A stretch of 64,000 nucleotides of DNA from Candidatus Melainabacteria bacterium (GCA_023250155.1 JAHFBG010000003.1:38040-102039); one strand, 5' to 3'; counted from the first letter of the stretch, positions 26,251-34,420 are shown. Program-made: numbers and translations. Notes: generated by a model from the letters alone, not told the origin.

Positions 26251-27546
26251 ATGAAGTTCATAGATACAGCTAAAATTAAAATACTATCGGGCAAAGGCGG
26301 TAATGGTATCGTAGCCTGGAGAAGAGAAAAATTTGAACCTAATGGAGGACCTGCTGGAGGTGATGGTGGTAGAGGTGGACATGTTTATATTGAAGCTGAT
26401 AAAAATCTAGGCACTCTATTAGACTTTAAATACAAATCAATTTTTAAAGCAAGTGAGGGACAAAAGGGTGGTTCTAAAAATAAGCATGGGAAAAATGGAG
26501 AGGACTTAATCATAAAAGTACCGATAGGAACTCTTATTAAAAATTTATCTACAGGTGAAATTATTGCAGACTTAATACATGACAAACAAAAAGTATTAGT
26601 TGCTGAAGGTGGTAGAGGAGGCAGAGGAAATTCACACTTTACCACAAGCTCAAGACAAGCACCACATTTTTGTGAGCCTGGTGAACCTGCTATAGAAAGA
26701 GAGCTTGAATTAGAGTTAAAACTCATTGCTGAAGTTGGAATTGTAGGTATGCCAAATGCAGGGAAGTCTACTTTAATTAGTGTGGTAAGTTCAGCAAAAC
26801 CCAAAATAGCTGATTATCCATTTACCACACTTGTTCCTAATTTAGGAGTATTAAAAAAACCTGATGGTGATGGTATCGTTATTGCAGATATTCCAGGACT
26901 AATAAAAGGTGCTTCTCTGGGAACTGGTCTAGGACATGATTTCATCCGTCACATAGAAAGAACAAGGCTATTAGTTCACATAATTGATGCAAGCGGCGTG
27001 AATGGGGTAAAACCACTAGAGGCATATGAAACCATTCAAAATGAGCTCAAAGAATACGATCATCTTCTCTTAAAAAAGAAACAATTATTAGTTTTAAACA
27101 AAATCGACCTATTACAAGAAGATGAATTAGAAAAAACAATTCAACAATTTAAAAGAAAAAAATTGACACCCATAACTATTTCAGCTGCAACAAAGAAAAA
27201 CCTTAATGTACTACTTGAAAACCTTTTTAGCTTTTTAAAGAAGAATCCAAAAGAAGAACAAGTAGAAGTTCAGGATTTTTATGATCCAAGTGCCACAGAT
27301 CACAAGATGGATGAATATTATGTTTCCAAATATGAGAATGGATTTTATATCGAGGGGAAAAAAGTCGAAGGATTACTATCAGTTACAAATTTAAAAGACT
27401 ATCAATCAGTTGCACATTTTATGCGTGTGCTAAAAAGCATGGGTATATTTTCTGAACTTGAAAAACAAGGTGCAAAAGAAGGGGATACTATATATATTTC
27501 TGGTATAGAGTTTGAATATAATCCTGAAACTATGGTACTAACGTAG
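26251..27546 (+). CDS. obg: GTPase Obg/CgtA
   Basis: An essential GTPase of late 50S ribosome assembly and stress control. At 431 residues it has all three domains: the glycine-rich Obg fold (residues 1-158, with GKGGNGIVAWRREKFEPNGG and GGDGGRGGHVY), the G domain (P-loop GMPNAGKST at about 165, DIPGLIKGAS, NKIDLL), and a C-terminal OCT domain (about 350-431). The ATG follows a -10 box at leaderless spacing. The following ligase gene has its own promoter 18 bp after the stop. Confidence 0.96.
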   Translation: MKFIDTAKIKILSGKGGNGIVAWRREKFEPNGGPAGGDGGRGGHVYIEADKNLGTLLDFKYKSIFKASEGQKGGSKNKHGKNGEDLIIKVPIGTLIKNLSTGEIIADLIHDKQKVLVAEGGRGGRGNSHFTTSSRQAPHFCEPGEPAIERELELELKLIAEVGIVGMPNAGKSTLISVVSSAKPKIADYPFTTLVPNLGVLKKPDGDGIVIADIPGLIKGASLGTGLGHDFIRHIERTRLLVHIIDASGVNGVKPLEAYETIQNELKEYDHLLLKKKQLLVLNKIDLLQEDELEKTIQQFKRKKLTPITISAATKKNLNVLLENLFSFLKKNPKEEQVEVQDFYDPSATDHKMDEYYVSKYENGFYIEGKKVEGLLSVTNLKDYQSVAHFMRVLKSMGIFSELEKQGAKEGDTIYISGIEFEYNPETMVLT

Positions 27547-27563
27547 AAACTGTGTTGGTGTTA

Positions 27564-27569
27564 TACAAT
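27564..27569 (+). promoter_or_regulatory. -10 box of the YbdK-like gene, leaderless GTG start
   Basis: TACAAT lies 7 nt before the GTG start codon, the same geometry as at obg. It is placed directly after the obg stop. Confidence 0.5.
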
Positions 27570-27576
27570 ATTAGCT

Positions 27577-28716
27577 GTGAGCACATTAGAATTTACTAGC
27601 TGTAAAAATCATTCTATAGGAGTTGAGTTAGAATTCCAATTAATAGATCAAAATACAAAAGAACTAACTGGAGCTACAAGTAAAATATTAAAAGAATTAA
27701 ATGGCTATCCAAATATTAAACATGAGTTGTTTGAATCTGTAATTGAAATAAATAGCAATCCTTGCTTAACCGTAGATGAGCTTAGAGATGACATCAAAAA
27801 ACATGTCAGAGTTTTATATGACTGTGCTACAAAGCTTGGTGTAAAGCTTACAATGGCAGGTACTCATCCCACAACAAGCTGGGCTCATCAACAAATTGCA
27901 CCAATACCACGATATCAGAATATTATAGACAAAATTCAAATGCCTGTTAAAAGAATGCTCATATTTGGATTACATGTACATGTAGGTGTTCAGAGCGGTG
28001 ATGAAGCTATAGCGATAAACACTACCATGATGAACTATTTACCACGTATATTAGCTTTGTCTTGTAGTTCTCCATTCTGGGTAAAAAGAGATTCTGGCAT
28101 GGAGTCTTATAGAGCAAAAATCCTGGAAACACTTCCTACCACAGGACTTCCTTTTAATTTACGCAGCTGGGAAGAATATAGTGAACTTGTCTCTGTATTA
28201 AAGAAAGCAGGCACAATAGAATCTATTCGTGAAATATGGTGGGATGTAAGGCCACATCCTGATTTTGGAACGATTGAGGTTAGAGTATGTGATGCAATGC
28301 CATTATTGGATGATGTAATTTCAATGGTAGCTTTTATCCAATCATTGATAGGATATCTTGCAAAAAGATTTCGTACGGGTGATGAGTTAGGACACCTACC
28401 TTCTTTCTTAATTAGAGAAAACAAATGGCGTGCTGCAAGATATGGTCTTGATGCTGAATTGATTGTTGATTCCTTTGGAAAAACCATCCCTCTTAAAAAA
28501 GATATTGAAAGATTGGTAGAAGAATTTATGCCAACTGCAAAAGAGTTAAAAGCAGATAAAGAGCTTGAAAAAGTTTTAGATATTTTTAAGCGTGGGAATA
28601 GCAGTAAAAGACAAAGAAAAGTTTTTAATGAAACAAAAGGTGATTGGTATGCAGTAGTTGATAGTTTAATAGAAGAGTTTGAAAGTAGCTGGCAGCTAGG
28701 TAATTTTCCTCATTAG
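27577..28716 (+). CDS. carboxylate-amine ligase of the GCS2/YbdK family
   Basis: A 379-residue protein of the glutamate-cysteine ligase 2 family, which joins an amine to a carboxylate using ATP. Landmarks are IGVELEFQLID near the N-terminus, SVIEINSNPC, MAGTHPTTSW, GLHVHVGVQSG with its paired histidines, and WWDVRPHPDFGTIEVRVCD. Members range from weak glutamate-cysteine ligases to uncharacterised ligases, so glutathione synthesis cannot be assumed. No gshB is adjacent. The GTG start is supported by frame onset and promoter spacing. Confidence 0.88.
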   Translation: MSTLEFTSCKNHSIGVELEFQLIDQNTKELTGATSKILKELNGYPNIKHELFESVIEINSNPCLTVDELRDDIKKHVRVLYDCATKLGVKLTMAGTHPTTSWAHQQIAPIPRYQNIIDKIQMPVKRMLIFGLHVHVGVQSGDEAIAINTTMMNYLPRILALSCSSPFWVKRDSGMESYRAKILETLPTTGLPFNLRSWEEYSELVSVLKKAGTIESIREIWWDVRPHPDFGTIEVRVCDAMPLLDDVISMVAFIQSLIGYLAKRFRTGDELGHLPSFLIRENKWRAARYGLDAELIVDSFGKTIPLKKDIERLVEEFMPTAKELKADKELEKVLDIFKRGNSSKRQRKVFNETKGDWYAVVDSLIEEFESSWQLGNFPH

Positions 28717-28767
28717 TTTAATTGTTAAAAAATTAATAAAAATTTAATATTGCAAAAAGAAATGATA

Positions 28768-28776
28768 TGATATACT
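28768..28776 (+). promoter_or_regulatory. extended -10 promoter of the aromatic attenuator unit
   Basis: TGATATACT is a TGn-extended -10. TTGCAA 15 bp upstream (28750-28755) may act as a -35. The first ATG of the leader peptide follows after 8 nt, so the leader peptide itself would be read from a nearly leaderless mRNA. The same TGATATACT string precedes the gene at 32935. Confidence 0.55.
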
Positions 28777-28784
28777 ACTTACCT

Positions 28785-28877
28785 ATGATGAATCTACATG
28801 CTAACTACAGTGATTTAACCCCAAGAAATAGTTATTATTTCTTCTGGTTTTATTTAAATCATGCTGGAGGCAGGTAG
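28785..28877 (+). CDS. aromatic amino acid leader peptide (attenuation)
   Basis: A 30-codon frame begins ATG ATG and ends TAG. It encodes the run YYFFWFY at codons 17-23, preceded by one more tyrosine at codon 8. Seven consecutive aromatic codons covering Tyr, Phe and Trp are very unlikely by chance and lie directly before an antiterminator/terminator pair and a DAHP synthase gene. By analogy with trpL and pheL, ribosome stalling here on scarcity of any charged aromatic tRNA should prevent termination. There is no Shine-Dalgarno site. The upstream promoter places the ATG near the transcript 5' end. Confidence 0.85.
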   Translation: MMNLHANYSDLTPRNSYYFFWFYLNHAGGR

Positions 28878-28920
28878 TTTTTAATCTTAAGTTTATAGGT
28901 TATTAAACCCCACTCCAGCA
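28862..28920 (+). promoter_or_regulatory. antiterminator pairing of the aromatic attenuator
   Basis: TGCTGGAG (28862-28869), at the end of the leader-peptide frame, is perfectly complementary to CTCCAGCA (28913-28920). The second arm includes the last bases of the 5' stem and the loop of the terminator, so the two structures exclude each other. A ribosome stalled at the aromatic codons would leave the first arm free. A ribosome reaching the TAG would cover it. Confidence 0.75.
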
Positions 28921-28940
28921 AAAAGAGTGGGGTTTTTGTT
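28905..28940 (+). terminator. intrinsic terminator of the aromatic attenuator
   Basis: A perfect 11-bp stem, AAACCCCACTC with GAGTGGGGTTT (28905-28915 and 28925-28935), has a 9-nt loop and runs into TTTTTGTTTT. It ends about 30 bp before the DAHP synthase start and after the leader-peptide stop, the classic attenuator position. Confidence 0.85.
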
Positions 28941-28970
28941 TTGTAGGTAATAAAAAAAAGGAGAAAGACA

Positions 28971-29846
28971 ATGAATAGGGGAATAAGTGCAGAAAAGATT
29001 CTAGTAGGGGATATAACAATAGACTCAAAGAAAAATTGTTATATGGCAGGTCCCTGTGCAGTTGAGTCAGAAGCACAAATTTTTACTATTGCAGAACATG
29101 TAATAAACAATGGTGCTACATTTCTTCGAGGCGGTGCATATAAACCAAGAACATCACCAGGCTCCTTTCAAGGACTAGGCAAGCTCGGGTTAGAACTATT
29201 GTTCAAGGCTGGAAAAGCATTTAATGTGCCTGTTGTAACTGAAGTAATGGACTCAAGTCAAATAAGTACAATTATTTCTTCTAGTAACAATCACCCTTTT
29301 ATTTTTCAAATAGGTTCAAGAAATGCACAAAACTATTTTCTTCTTACTGAAGTAGGTAAAACTGGTATTCCTGTTCTTTTAAAAAGAGGCAAAGGCTCTA
29401 CTGTAAATGAAATGATTTCAGGAGCAGAATATATTACACAGGGTGGAAGTCCAGTAATAATGTGTGAACGAGGTATCACTACTTTTAGTTCAGCATCTGG
29501 AATTGGAAGATTTACCTCCGATCATATGGCAATTTTAAAATTTCAAGAAGCAGGTTTTATTACTATCTTTGATCCAAGCCATCCTGCAGGAAAAAAAGAG
29601 TATGTAATTCCACTTGCACTTTCTGGGGTTGCTATTGGTGCAAATGGTTTAATTGTGGAAGTTCACAATAACCCAGAAGTAGCACTAAGCGATAAAGAGC
29701 AAGCTTTAAAGCTTGATGATTTTACAGAGCTTATAATAAAAACAAGAAGTATTGAAATGGCTTTAGAGTCCTCTTTCAATAAAGAGATTGGTCAAGAGCT
29801 CATTTTAACCAGACAAATGAATTCATTGGTTACTGTTATGCAGTAG
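28971..29846 (+). CDS. aroF: 3-deoxy-7-phosphoheptulonate (DAHP) synthase
   Basis: It condenses phosphoenolpyruvate with erythrose 4-phosphate in the first step of the shikimate pathway. The 291-residue protein belongs to the short KDPS-like DAHP synthases: MAGPCAVESEAQ, LRGGAYKPRTSPGSFQGLG, IQIGSRNAQNY-type core, LKRGKGSTVNEMISGAEYI, and FDPSHPAGKK. No fused ACT or chorismate mutase domain is present, so control at the enzyme may be weak, which fits transcriptional control by the upstream attenuator. An AAAGGAG ribosome site precedes the ATG. A perfect palindrome overlaps the TAG stop. Confidence 0.95.
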   Translation: MNRGISAEKILVGDITIDSKKNCYMAGPCAVESEAQIFTIAEHVINNGATFLRGGAYKPRTSPGSFQGLGKLGLELLFKAGKAFNVPVVTEVMDSSQISTIISSSNNHPFIFQIGSRNAQNYFLLTEVGKTGIPVLLKRGKGSTVNEMISGAEYITQGGSPVIMCERGITTFSSASGIGRFTSDHMAILKFQEAGFITIFDPSHPAGKKEYVIPLALSGVAIGANGLIVEVHNNPEVALSDKEQALKLDDFTELIIKTRSIEMALESSFNKEIGQELILTRQMNSLVTVMQ

Positions 29847-29870
29847 GGACTGGTCGCGACCAGTCCCTAC
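29843..29870. repeat. perfect 28-bp palindrome at the aroF stop
   Basis: The two 14-bp halves are exact inverse complements (GTAGGGACTGGTCG and its complement), with no loop. It overlaps the aroF stop codon and lies 7 bp before the end of the convergent gene. It matches the element inside rsmG at 22 of 28 bases and that at 50108 at 18 of 28. It lacks a T-tract, so I class it as a dispersed palindromic repeat that may also slow polymerase from both sides. Confidence 0.75.
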
Positions 29871-29877
29871 AATGGGA

Positions 29878-30570
29878 TCACGACTTATACAAACTTTCAA
29901 CAGTTTTAGTTACTGCATTTCTACTTGCAAACAATATTAAAACCAATAAACCAATAAAAAGCACATCGGTTTGTAGATGCGATAGACTTAGCTGCCCTAC
30001 AAATTGATTCAAAGAAGCCATCAGTGGGGTTGCAATTTGTCCAAGTGCAGCGATGAATGCCATTACATTTACTGCAGCTTTAGCTGTAAGAACAAATCCT
30101 TCTTTTTCACTCTTTGTAATGAGCTTTACTAAAGACCCTGCTAAATTAGCAAGCAATGCGCCAACTAGCAGAATTAATGCCGCTACAAAGATTCTAGGAA
30201 TGTAGCCCAATGCTTGATTAAAGAAACTAACTACTTCATTCAAGTCTGCTAAATCTAAAGCTGCAATTAATACAACAGCAATTAGAAACCATTTTATTGA
30301 TGCCCCAATAATACTTGAAGCACTAACTTTTGCTCCTGTAAATTTCGACACTGGAGCTAAAAGTTTATCCAATAAAACATCGAGCTTGATTTTTTTAACT
30401 ATTAAACTAATCTTATCACTTAAGAATGCTGATATTACTAACCCAGCACCAAGTACAACAAGTACAAGCATAAGTGACGGCAACACATCTGCTACCTTTG
30501 ACCATAGCAGATTGAAACTAGAGTGTAGACTATGCCATGCATCAGTCGCAACTGCTTTTAATGTATTCAT
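29878..30570 (-). CDS. membrane protein with conserved TM-helix repeats (mechanosensitive-channel type)
   Basis: A 230-residue integral membrane protein with about five hydrophobic helices arranged as two repeats of the 'conserved TM helix' seen in small MscS-related proteins. Each has a long hydrophobic helix followed by a basic amphipathic stretch (LPSLMLVLVVLGAGLVISAF...KKIKLDVLLDKL, and YIPRIFVAALILLVGALLAN...KLITKS). It lacks an MscS beta-domain. It probably lies in the inner membrane with an osmotic or accessory channel role. A GGAAGGAG ribosome site precedes the ATG. Confidence 0.75.
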   Translation of the reverse strand: MNTLKAVATDAWHSLHSSFNLLWSKVADVLPSLMLVLVVLGAGLVISAFLSDKISLIVKKIKLDVLLDKLLAPVSKFTGAKVSASSIIGASIKWFLIAVVLIAALDLADLNEVVSFFNQALGYIPRIFVAALILLVGALLANLAGSLVKLITKSEKEGFVLTAKAAVNVMAFIAALGQIATPLMASLNQFVGQLSLSHLQTDVLFIGLLVLILFASRNAVTKTVESLYKS

Positions 30571-30744
30571 AATTTCTCCTTCCTTTTAGCATATAATTAT
30601 GCCAAAAGACGCATTAAGACTGCGTTCTGTATATGCCACACATAGTACTTCTTAAAACAGTTATTACCTAAAATCACTAAATTTTAATAATTGCTATTCA
30701 AAAAGTATATGAAAAGCACTATTGATAAGGGTTTGACGTAGGTG

Positions 30745-31452
30745 TCATTTTAATATTTGAGGCAGATAAATATAAAGGCTTATAAGAATTATATGGTTTA
30801 GTTTATCAACTTTTGGTCTATTTGCGTTGATATATTGTAGTTGATATCCTCCTTCTAAATCAGCATGATTACTTAGTTTTCGATTTATACCAATAAAGAA
30901 ACGGTTTTGATCAATCCCTGCTTGTGGACCATTAAAATGTGAGTTTAAATTAACGAACAATTCATCTGATAAAGCAATTCCCCAACGTTTTGTTTTTCCA
31001 ATTGGATAAAGTCCCCTCAATAAATAACGTGCCCGAAGTGAAACGCCTTCTACATCTTGTATAAAACGTTCTTCGAAACGAAACCGGTTTACCAGACTCA
31101 ATTTTGAAAACTCTTTTTCGTGCAATATTTGATTCCAAAGTCTTTGTTCTCTAAGAAATCTTGGTATATAAAAAGTGTTCCATCCATAACCTTGCCAGAT
31201 TGAAAGATTTTTATTTAACTTATACCCAATAGAGGGTCGCACTATAAGCTGATTTATATGAGTTATGTTTTCCTGAATACGTGAATTAACTTCAAATTTC
31301 CCAAGAATCCTTTCAGTAATCGGAGCTTCAAGATAAATGGGTGACCACAATCCTAAGTCATCTTCTAAATATGGATCAGCAATTACAGGATGATATATAA
31401 GTCCTGATAAAATAATCATTGATATGCTCATTAAGTAGATAATTAGTTTCAT
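30745..31452 (-). CDS. DUF2490 outer-membrane beta-barrel protein, paralogue
   Basis: A 235-residue exported protein with a signal peptide at residues 1-25 (MKLIIYLMSISMIILSGLIYHPVIA), then EDDLGLWSPIYLEAPITERI and alternating barrel strands (NRFRFEERFIQDVEGVSLRARY). It is identical in length to the paralogue at 14531 and shares most motifs, including SHFNGPQAGIDQNR. The two probably occupy the outer membrane under different conditions. It is divergent from a MetA-type barrel gene, suggesting a shared envelope context. No ribosome site is seen. Confidence 0.85.
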   Translation of the reverse strand: MKLIIYLMSISMIILSGLIYHPVIADPYLEDDLGLWSPIYLEAPITERILGKFEVNSRIQENITHINQLIVRPSIGYKLNKNLSIWQGYGWNTFYIPRFLREQRLWNQILHEKEFSKLSLVNRFRFEERFIQDVEGVSLRARYLLRGLYPIGKTKRWGIALSDELFVNLNSHFNGPQAGIDQNRFFIGINRKLSNHADLEGGYQLQYINANRPKVDKLNHIILISLYIYLPQILK

Positions 31453-31573
31453 ATTTATTGTTGATTTTATAGATGCAAAAGTGATTAAGAAAAAAGAATG
31501 TTATTTATTCAGAATCAACAAGGTAAAAAGAAGTTCCAAAAGATATTCAACTAAGAAAGAGGAGTAGTTAAAG

Positions 31574-32593
31574 TTGAAAACAAGATTTTTCCTTACAAAA
31601 CCAATTATAGTATTTTTATTAATCTCTATCTTAGCTTTTCAACCTGTTTGGGCACATCATGGTGGTGAAGGAGTTACAGGGGTAGGATTAGCAGGTCCTA
31701 TAATAACTGTTCCTGCATATACATTACCAAAAGGACTTAAGTTTATAAACTTACTGACTGACTATACAAATTTCAATACTTTTTCAAATGAAAAGCTTAT
31801 AGAGTTAGATAAAAGACATGAACATATTCATGATACTTCAAATCTTCTTACACCAAACATTGGAGCTGGATATGGACTTACTGATAATTTGACGATTGGC
31901 ATAAGGCTTCCATATATTTTCAGGTTTGGTATTAAGGATGTACATGATGCAAATGTAGGAAAAGCTGGCAATGCAATTGGTCCTGGGGATATTACATTTT
32001 TTGGACAGTATAGGTTTTTAAAAAATGAAAAACACCATCTTAATGCAGCACTACTTACAGGTTTGAAAATTCCTTCTGGAGTAAGACGTACAAGAGATCG
32101 GGATGGTGATTTGTTTGAAGCAGACGAACAGCCAGGATCAGGTTCATGGGATCCATTACTAGGACTAGCAATTAGTAAAAAAATAAGACAATTTTCACTT
32201 GATGCAAATGGGCTCTATAAATTTTCAACAAGAGGAAGTCAGGGATCAGATTTAGGAGATATCGTAAATTATAATCTTGCAGTTTCTTACCGACTAATAA
32301 AAGATGGAGATCTTTACGAAACCAATAAAAAACCAACATCAAATAAAAAATCTTCTATGGATCTGATCCTTGAAGCAAATGGCTTGTGGTCACAAAAACC
32401 TAATACAATTCATGGGTTTGTAGATGAAAATCATGGTGGTTCTTTGATTTACTTATCACCTGGTTTAAGACTTACTTATGATAAAAAATGGATCTGGAGT
32501 TTATCTTGTGGATTACCTACTATTCACGATTTAAATGGCAGACAACGTGCACCAAATATAAGACTGTTAAGTGTAATTACAAGGGTGTTTTAA
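31574..32593 (+). CDS. outer-membrane barrel of the MetA/phenol-degradation porin type
   Basis: A 339-residue exported protein with a signal peptide ending VWAHHGGEG (about residue 27), followed by a His/Gly-rich segment and a beta-barrel: TPNIGAGYGLTDNLTIGIRLPYIFRF, GDITFFGQYRFL, and LLTGLKIPSGVRR are typical of the 'MetA pathway of phenol degradation' transporter family. The ligand is unknown, and metals or small organics are possible given the HH-rich start. The start is TTG, supported by GAGGAG about 10 nt upstream and by the signal peptide beginning there. Confidence 0.75.
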   Translation: MKTRFFLTKPIIVFLLISILAFQPVWAHHGGEGVTGVGLAGPIITVPAYTLPKGLKFINLLTDYTNFNTFSNEKLIELDKRHEHIHDTSNLLTPNIGAGYGLTDNLTIGIRLPYIFRFGIKDVHDANVGKAGNAIGPGDITFFGQYRFLKNEKHHLNAALLTGLKIPSGVRRTRDRDGDLFEADEQPGSGSWDPLLGLAISKKIRQFSLDANGLYKFSTRGSQGSDLGDIVNYNLAVSYRLIKDGDLYETNKKPTSNKKSSMDLILEANGLWSQKPNTIHGFVDENHGGSLIYLSPGLRLTYDKKWIWSLSCGLPTIHDLNGRQRAPNIRLLSVITRVF

Positions 32594-32614
32594 AAGTTAA
32601 GTAAACTTAATTTC

Positions 32615-32797
32615 TTATGCAGATTGAATAGTTGAAGAGTTATTATCGTATCTAGCACTTGGCAGATATCTTCCAGACTCAGTTGTTTGAGAAGGTAATT
32701 GGGGTGTTTGAGTAGATGACTGAGAGACTTGTGTGGCCTGCTCTTGTGTTTTTTTCTTAGGCTTAAAGTTATCTAAAAAATTATCTAGTATTTTCAT
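32615..32797 (-). CDS. small Ser/Thr/Gln-rich protein, unknown
   Basis: A 60-residue protein: a short amphipathic N-terminus (MKILDNFLDNFKPKKK) followed by a disordered Ser/Thr/Gln/Pro tail. No family is recognised and no ribosome site is visible, so the gene call is moderate. Composition is like the other tiny orphan proteins nearby. Confidence 0.4.
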   Translation of the reverse strand: MKILDNFLDNFKPKKKTQEQATQVSQSSTQTPQLPSQTTESGRYLPSARYDNNSSTIQSA

Positions 32798-32894
32798 AAT
32801 TTTATTTGTTTTACAAAGTACTTATAAAGCTTATATGAGTAGCATTAATGAACGGTTAATAGAACAAATTAAGACAAAATACAGTGCTTTAAGA

Positions 32895-32903
32895 TGATAT
32901 ACT
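32895..32903 (+). promoter_or_regulatory. extended -10 promoter of the gene at 32935
   Basis: TGATATACT, identical to the promoter core of the aromatic attenuator, lies 31 bp before the start codon. Confidence 0.45.
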
Positions 32904-32934
32904 ACATATCAAGTATTCTACAGGAGAGGGTTAT

Positions 32935-33471
32935 ATGCTAGGTAAAGTAGGTAATTTTATAGGCTCTTCCATTAGTAATCTTTTTCAGTCAATTAAAAAT
33001 ACAATTCGTGATCCTTATATTGATATTTATAATGAGGTATTAGGTGAGTATGGTGGTGATTTTACCAGTAAACTCATAGATGCTTTTGAAAACATAGATA
33101 ATCTTGTTACAAGAAAATATAGAGATCCTGTATCTGAAAGGTACCACCACGAAAAGATATTGGATATTCTTCAAAGAGATGAATTTTTAATACAAACCTT
33201 AAAAGAAGTTGGTATATCACAGAGTAAAGGAGCTGAGTTTGTCGTAGCTGAAGCCTATCATGAATTAGAAGCGGAATTCGAAGAGAAGTCCTGTATTTAT
33301 GATGGTGAAGAAGAACGGTATCTTAATTTTATATTAGAAAATGCAACGGTTTCAAAAGAAAAAGTCACAGAATATTTGAAAAAAAATCTTGCTAATTTTG
33401 AAGAAGATAAATCAAGAGATACTTCACCTCAAAGCAAGGGATCAATTAGAAGATATATAGAGAAAAAATAA
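32935..33471 (+). CDS. hypothetical protein, 178 residues
   Basis: A soluble helical protein with no recognised family. A strong AGGAGAGG ribosome site and an extended -10 promoter support the start. The N-terminus (MLGKVGNFIGSSISNLFQSIKNTI) is an amphipathic helix that could lie on a membrane. The rest is acidic and charged. It heads a run of three small orphan genes on this strand. Confidence 0.65.
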   Translation: MLGKVGNFIGSSISNLFQSIKNTIRDPYIDIYNEVLGEYGGDFTSKLIDAFENIDNLVTRKYRDPVSERYHHEKILDILQRDEFLIQTLKEVGISQSKGAEFVVAEAYHELEAEFEEKSCIYDGEEERYLNFILENATVSKEKVTEYLKKNLANFEEDKSRDTSPQSKGSIRRYIEKK

Positions 33472-33564
33472 AAATATTTTTATGCATGCTCATGGTAAGC
33501 TGAGCTTTACAATGGATTTCTAATATTAACTTTCATTAAAATTGTTGTCACTAGAAAGCAATCG

Positions 33565-33632
33565 TTAACTGCCTTTTAACTTTACTTGGAACAAAGATAT
33601 TGTAGAGATTTTATTTCAGGAGAATATAATAT
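33565..33632 (+). repeat. duplicated 68-nt leader, copy 1
   Basis: The 68 nt before the ATG at 33633 match the 68 nt before the ATG at 34062, with shared blocks TTAACT, CTTTTAACT, GGNACAAA, TTGTAGAGATTTTA and TTTC(A)GGAGA. This shows that promoter and leader were duplicated with the gene. The ribosome site CAGGAGA is included. Confidence 0.7.
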
Positions 33633-33890
33633 ATGCTAAATAATATAACATTGGTAACATCCAATGACTCTCTAAATGAGACTTATAAAGATCTTAAATA
33701 TCAAGTATCAGATGAGTTCTTAGTTCTACCACCGAAAGAAAATACAAAGAGAAAATACTTTAATCAAAACCAATATCATTCTAGAATAATAAATATGGAT
33801 ACTTTACAAGAAAATAAAAATCAATATTCAATAATTATTGATTCTGTAACGAAAAAACCAATAATGTTAAAACTGTTAGCTATAGGTTAA
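33633..33890 (+). CDS. small orphan protein, paralogue of the next gene
   Basis: An 85-residue polar protein of unknown function. The C-terminal 33 residues (INMDTLQ...Y...DS.T..PI.L..L) align without gaps to the end of the protein at 34062, with about 13 identities, while the N-terminal parts differ. The end is probably the functional module. A CAGGAGA ribosome site and a duplicated leader precede it. Confidence 0.55.
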   Translation: MLNNITLVTSNDSLNETYKDLKYQVSDEFLVLPPKENTKRKYFNQNQYHSRIINMDTLQENKNQYSIIIDSVTKKPIMLKLLAIG

Positions 33891-33993
33891 TTAAAAAAAT
33901 TAAGAAGAAGTTATTGGGTTACCTCTAATAAAAAGATAGATTTAGATATTGTTTTAGCTATTTTATATAGCTTTTGTGAAAATTATCACACCA

Positions 33994-34061
33994 TTAACTT
34001 TCTTTTAACTATTATCGGGACAAATGTATTTGTAGAGATTTTAATTTCGGAGATATTCTTA
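33994..34061 (+). repeat. duplicated 68-nt leader, copy 2
   Basis: Second copy of the leader described at 33565, again ending at an ATG. The central block TTGTAGAGATTTTA and the TTAACT...CTTTTAACT block are conserved, suggesting regulatory or promoter function. Confidence 0.7.
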
Positions 34062-34370
34062 ATGTCAGTTAATGTAAATCCAATAAACTCTAACGAACAG
34101 CGCACTGATTCAACACAGGATAAAGGATATCCTCTAGTATCTAGTAATGGCCGACAATCACCCAGACAAAGAACTGAGAATAGATTAAATGATAGATTAA
34201 ATGATTTAACAGCACGAAGAGAAAATCCTTTTTCTAGTAGAGACAGACAAAGTCCTCCCTTACGTACTATAAATATGGATGCTCCTCAAGATACTCCAAA
34301 AGAATATAAAACAACACTTGACTCAAAAACAGGACAACCAATTACACTACAACACCTAACATACGCATAA
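34062..34370 (+). CDS. small orphan protein, paralogue of the previous gene
   Basis: A 102-residue, Arg/Ser/Asn-rich, probably disordered protein. It starts MSVNVNPINSN, in the style of several orphan proteins, and repeats the word RQSPxxRT twice. Its C-terminus matches that of the gene at 33633 (INMDAPQ...Y...LDSKTGQPITLQHL). A CGGAGA ribosome site precedes the ATG. Function unknown. Confidence 0.55.
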   Translation: MSVNVNPINSNEQRTDSTQDKGYPLVSSNGRQSPRQRTENRLNDRLNDLTARRENPFSSRDRQSPPLRTINMDAPQDTPKEYKTTLDSKTGQPITLQHLTYA

Positions 34371-34414
34371 ACTAAATTTTCAATATATATATAGCAACAA
34401 GTAGAACAAAGATA

Positions 34415-34420
34415 TAAAAT
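34415..34420 (+). promoter_or_regulatory. candidate -10 of the kdp operon, leaderless start
   Basis: TAAAAT, within TATAAAAT, lies 7 nt before the ATG of the first kdp micro-gene, with no ribosome site. Confidence 0.35.

Noticed and set aside
26385..26804. 139-residue frame opposite obg
   Set aside because: It is the reverse shadow of the glycine-rich Obg domain (Pro/Ser-rich translation) and has no ribosome site.
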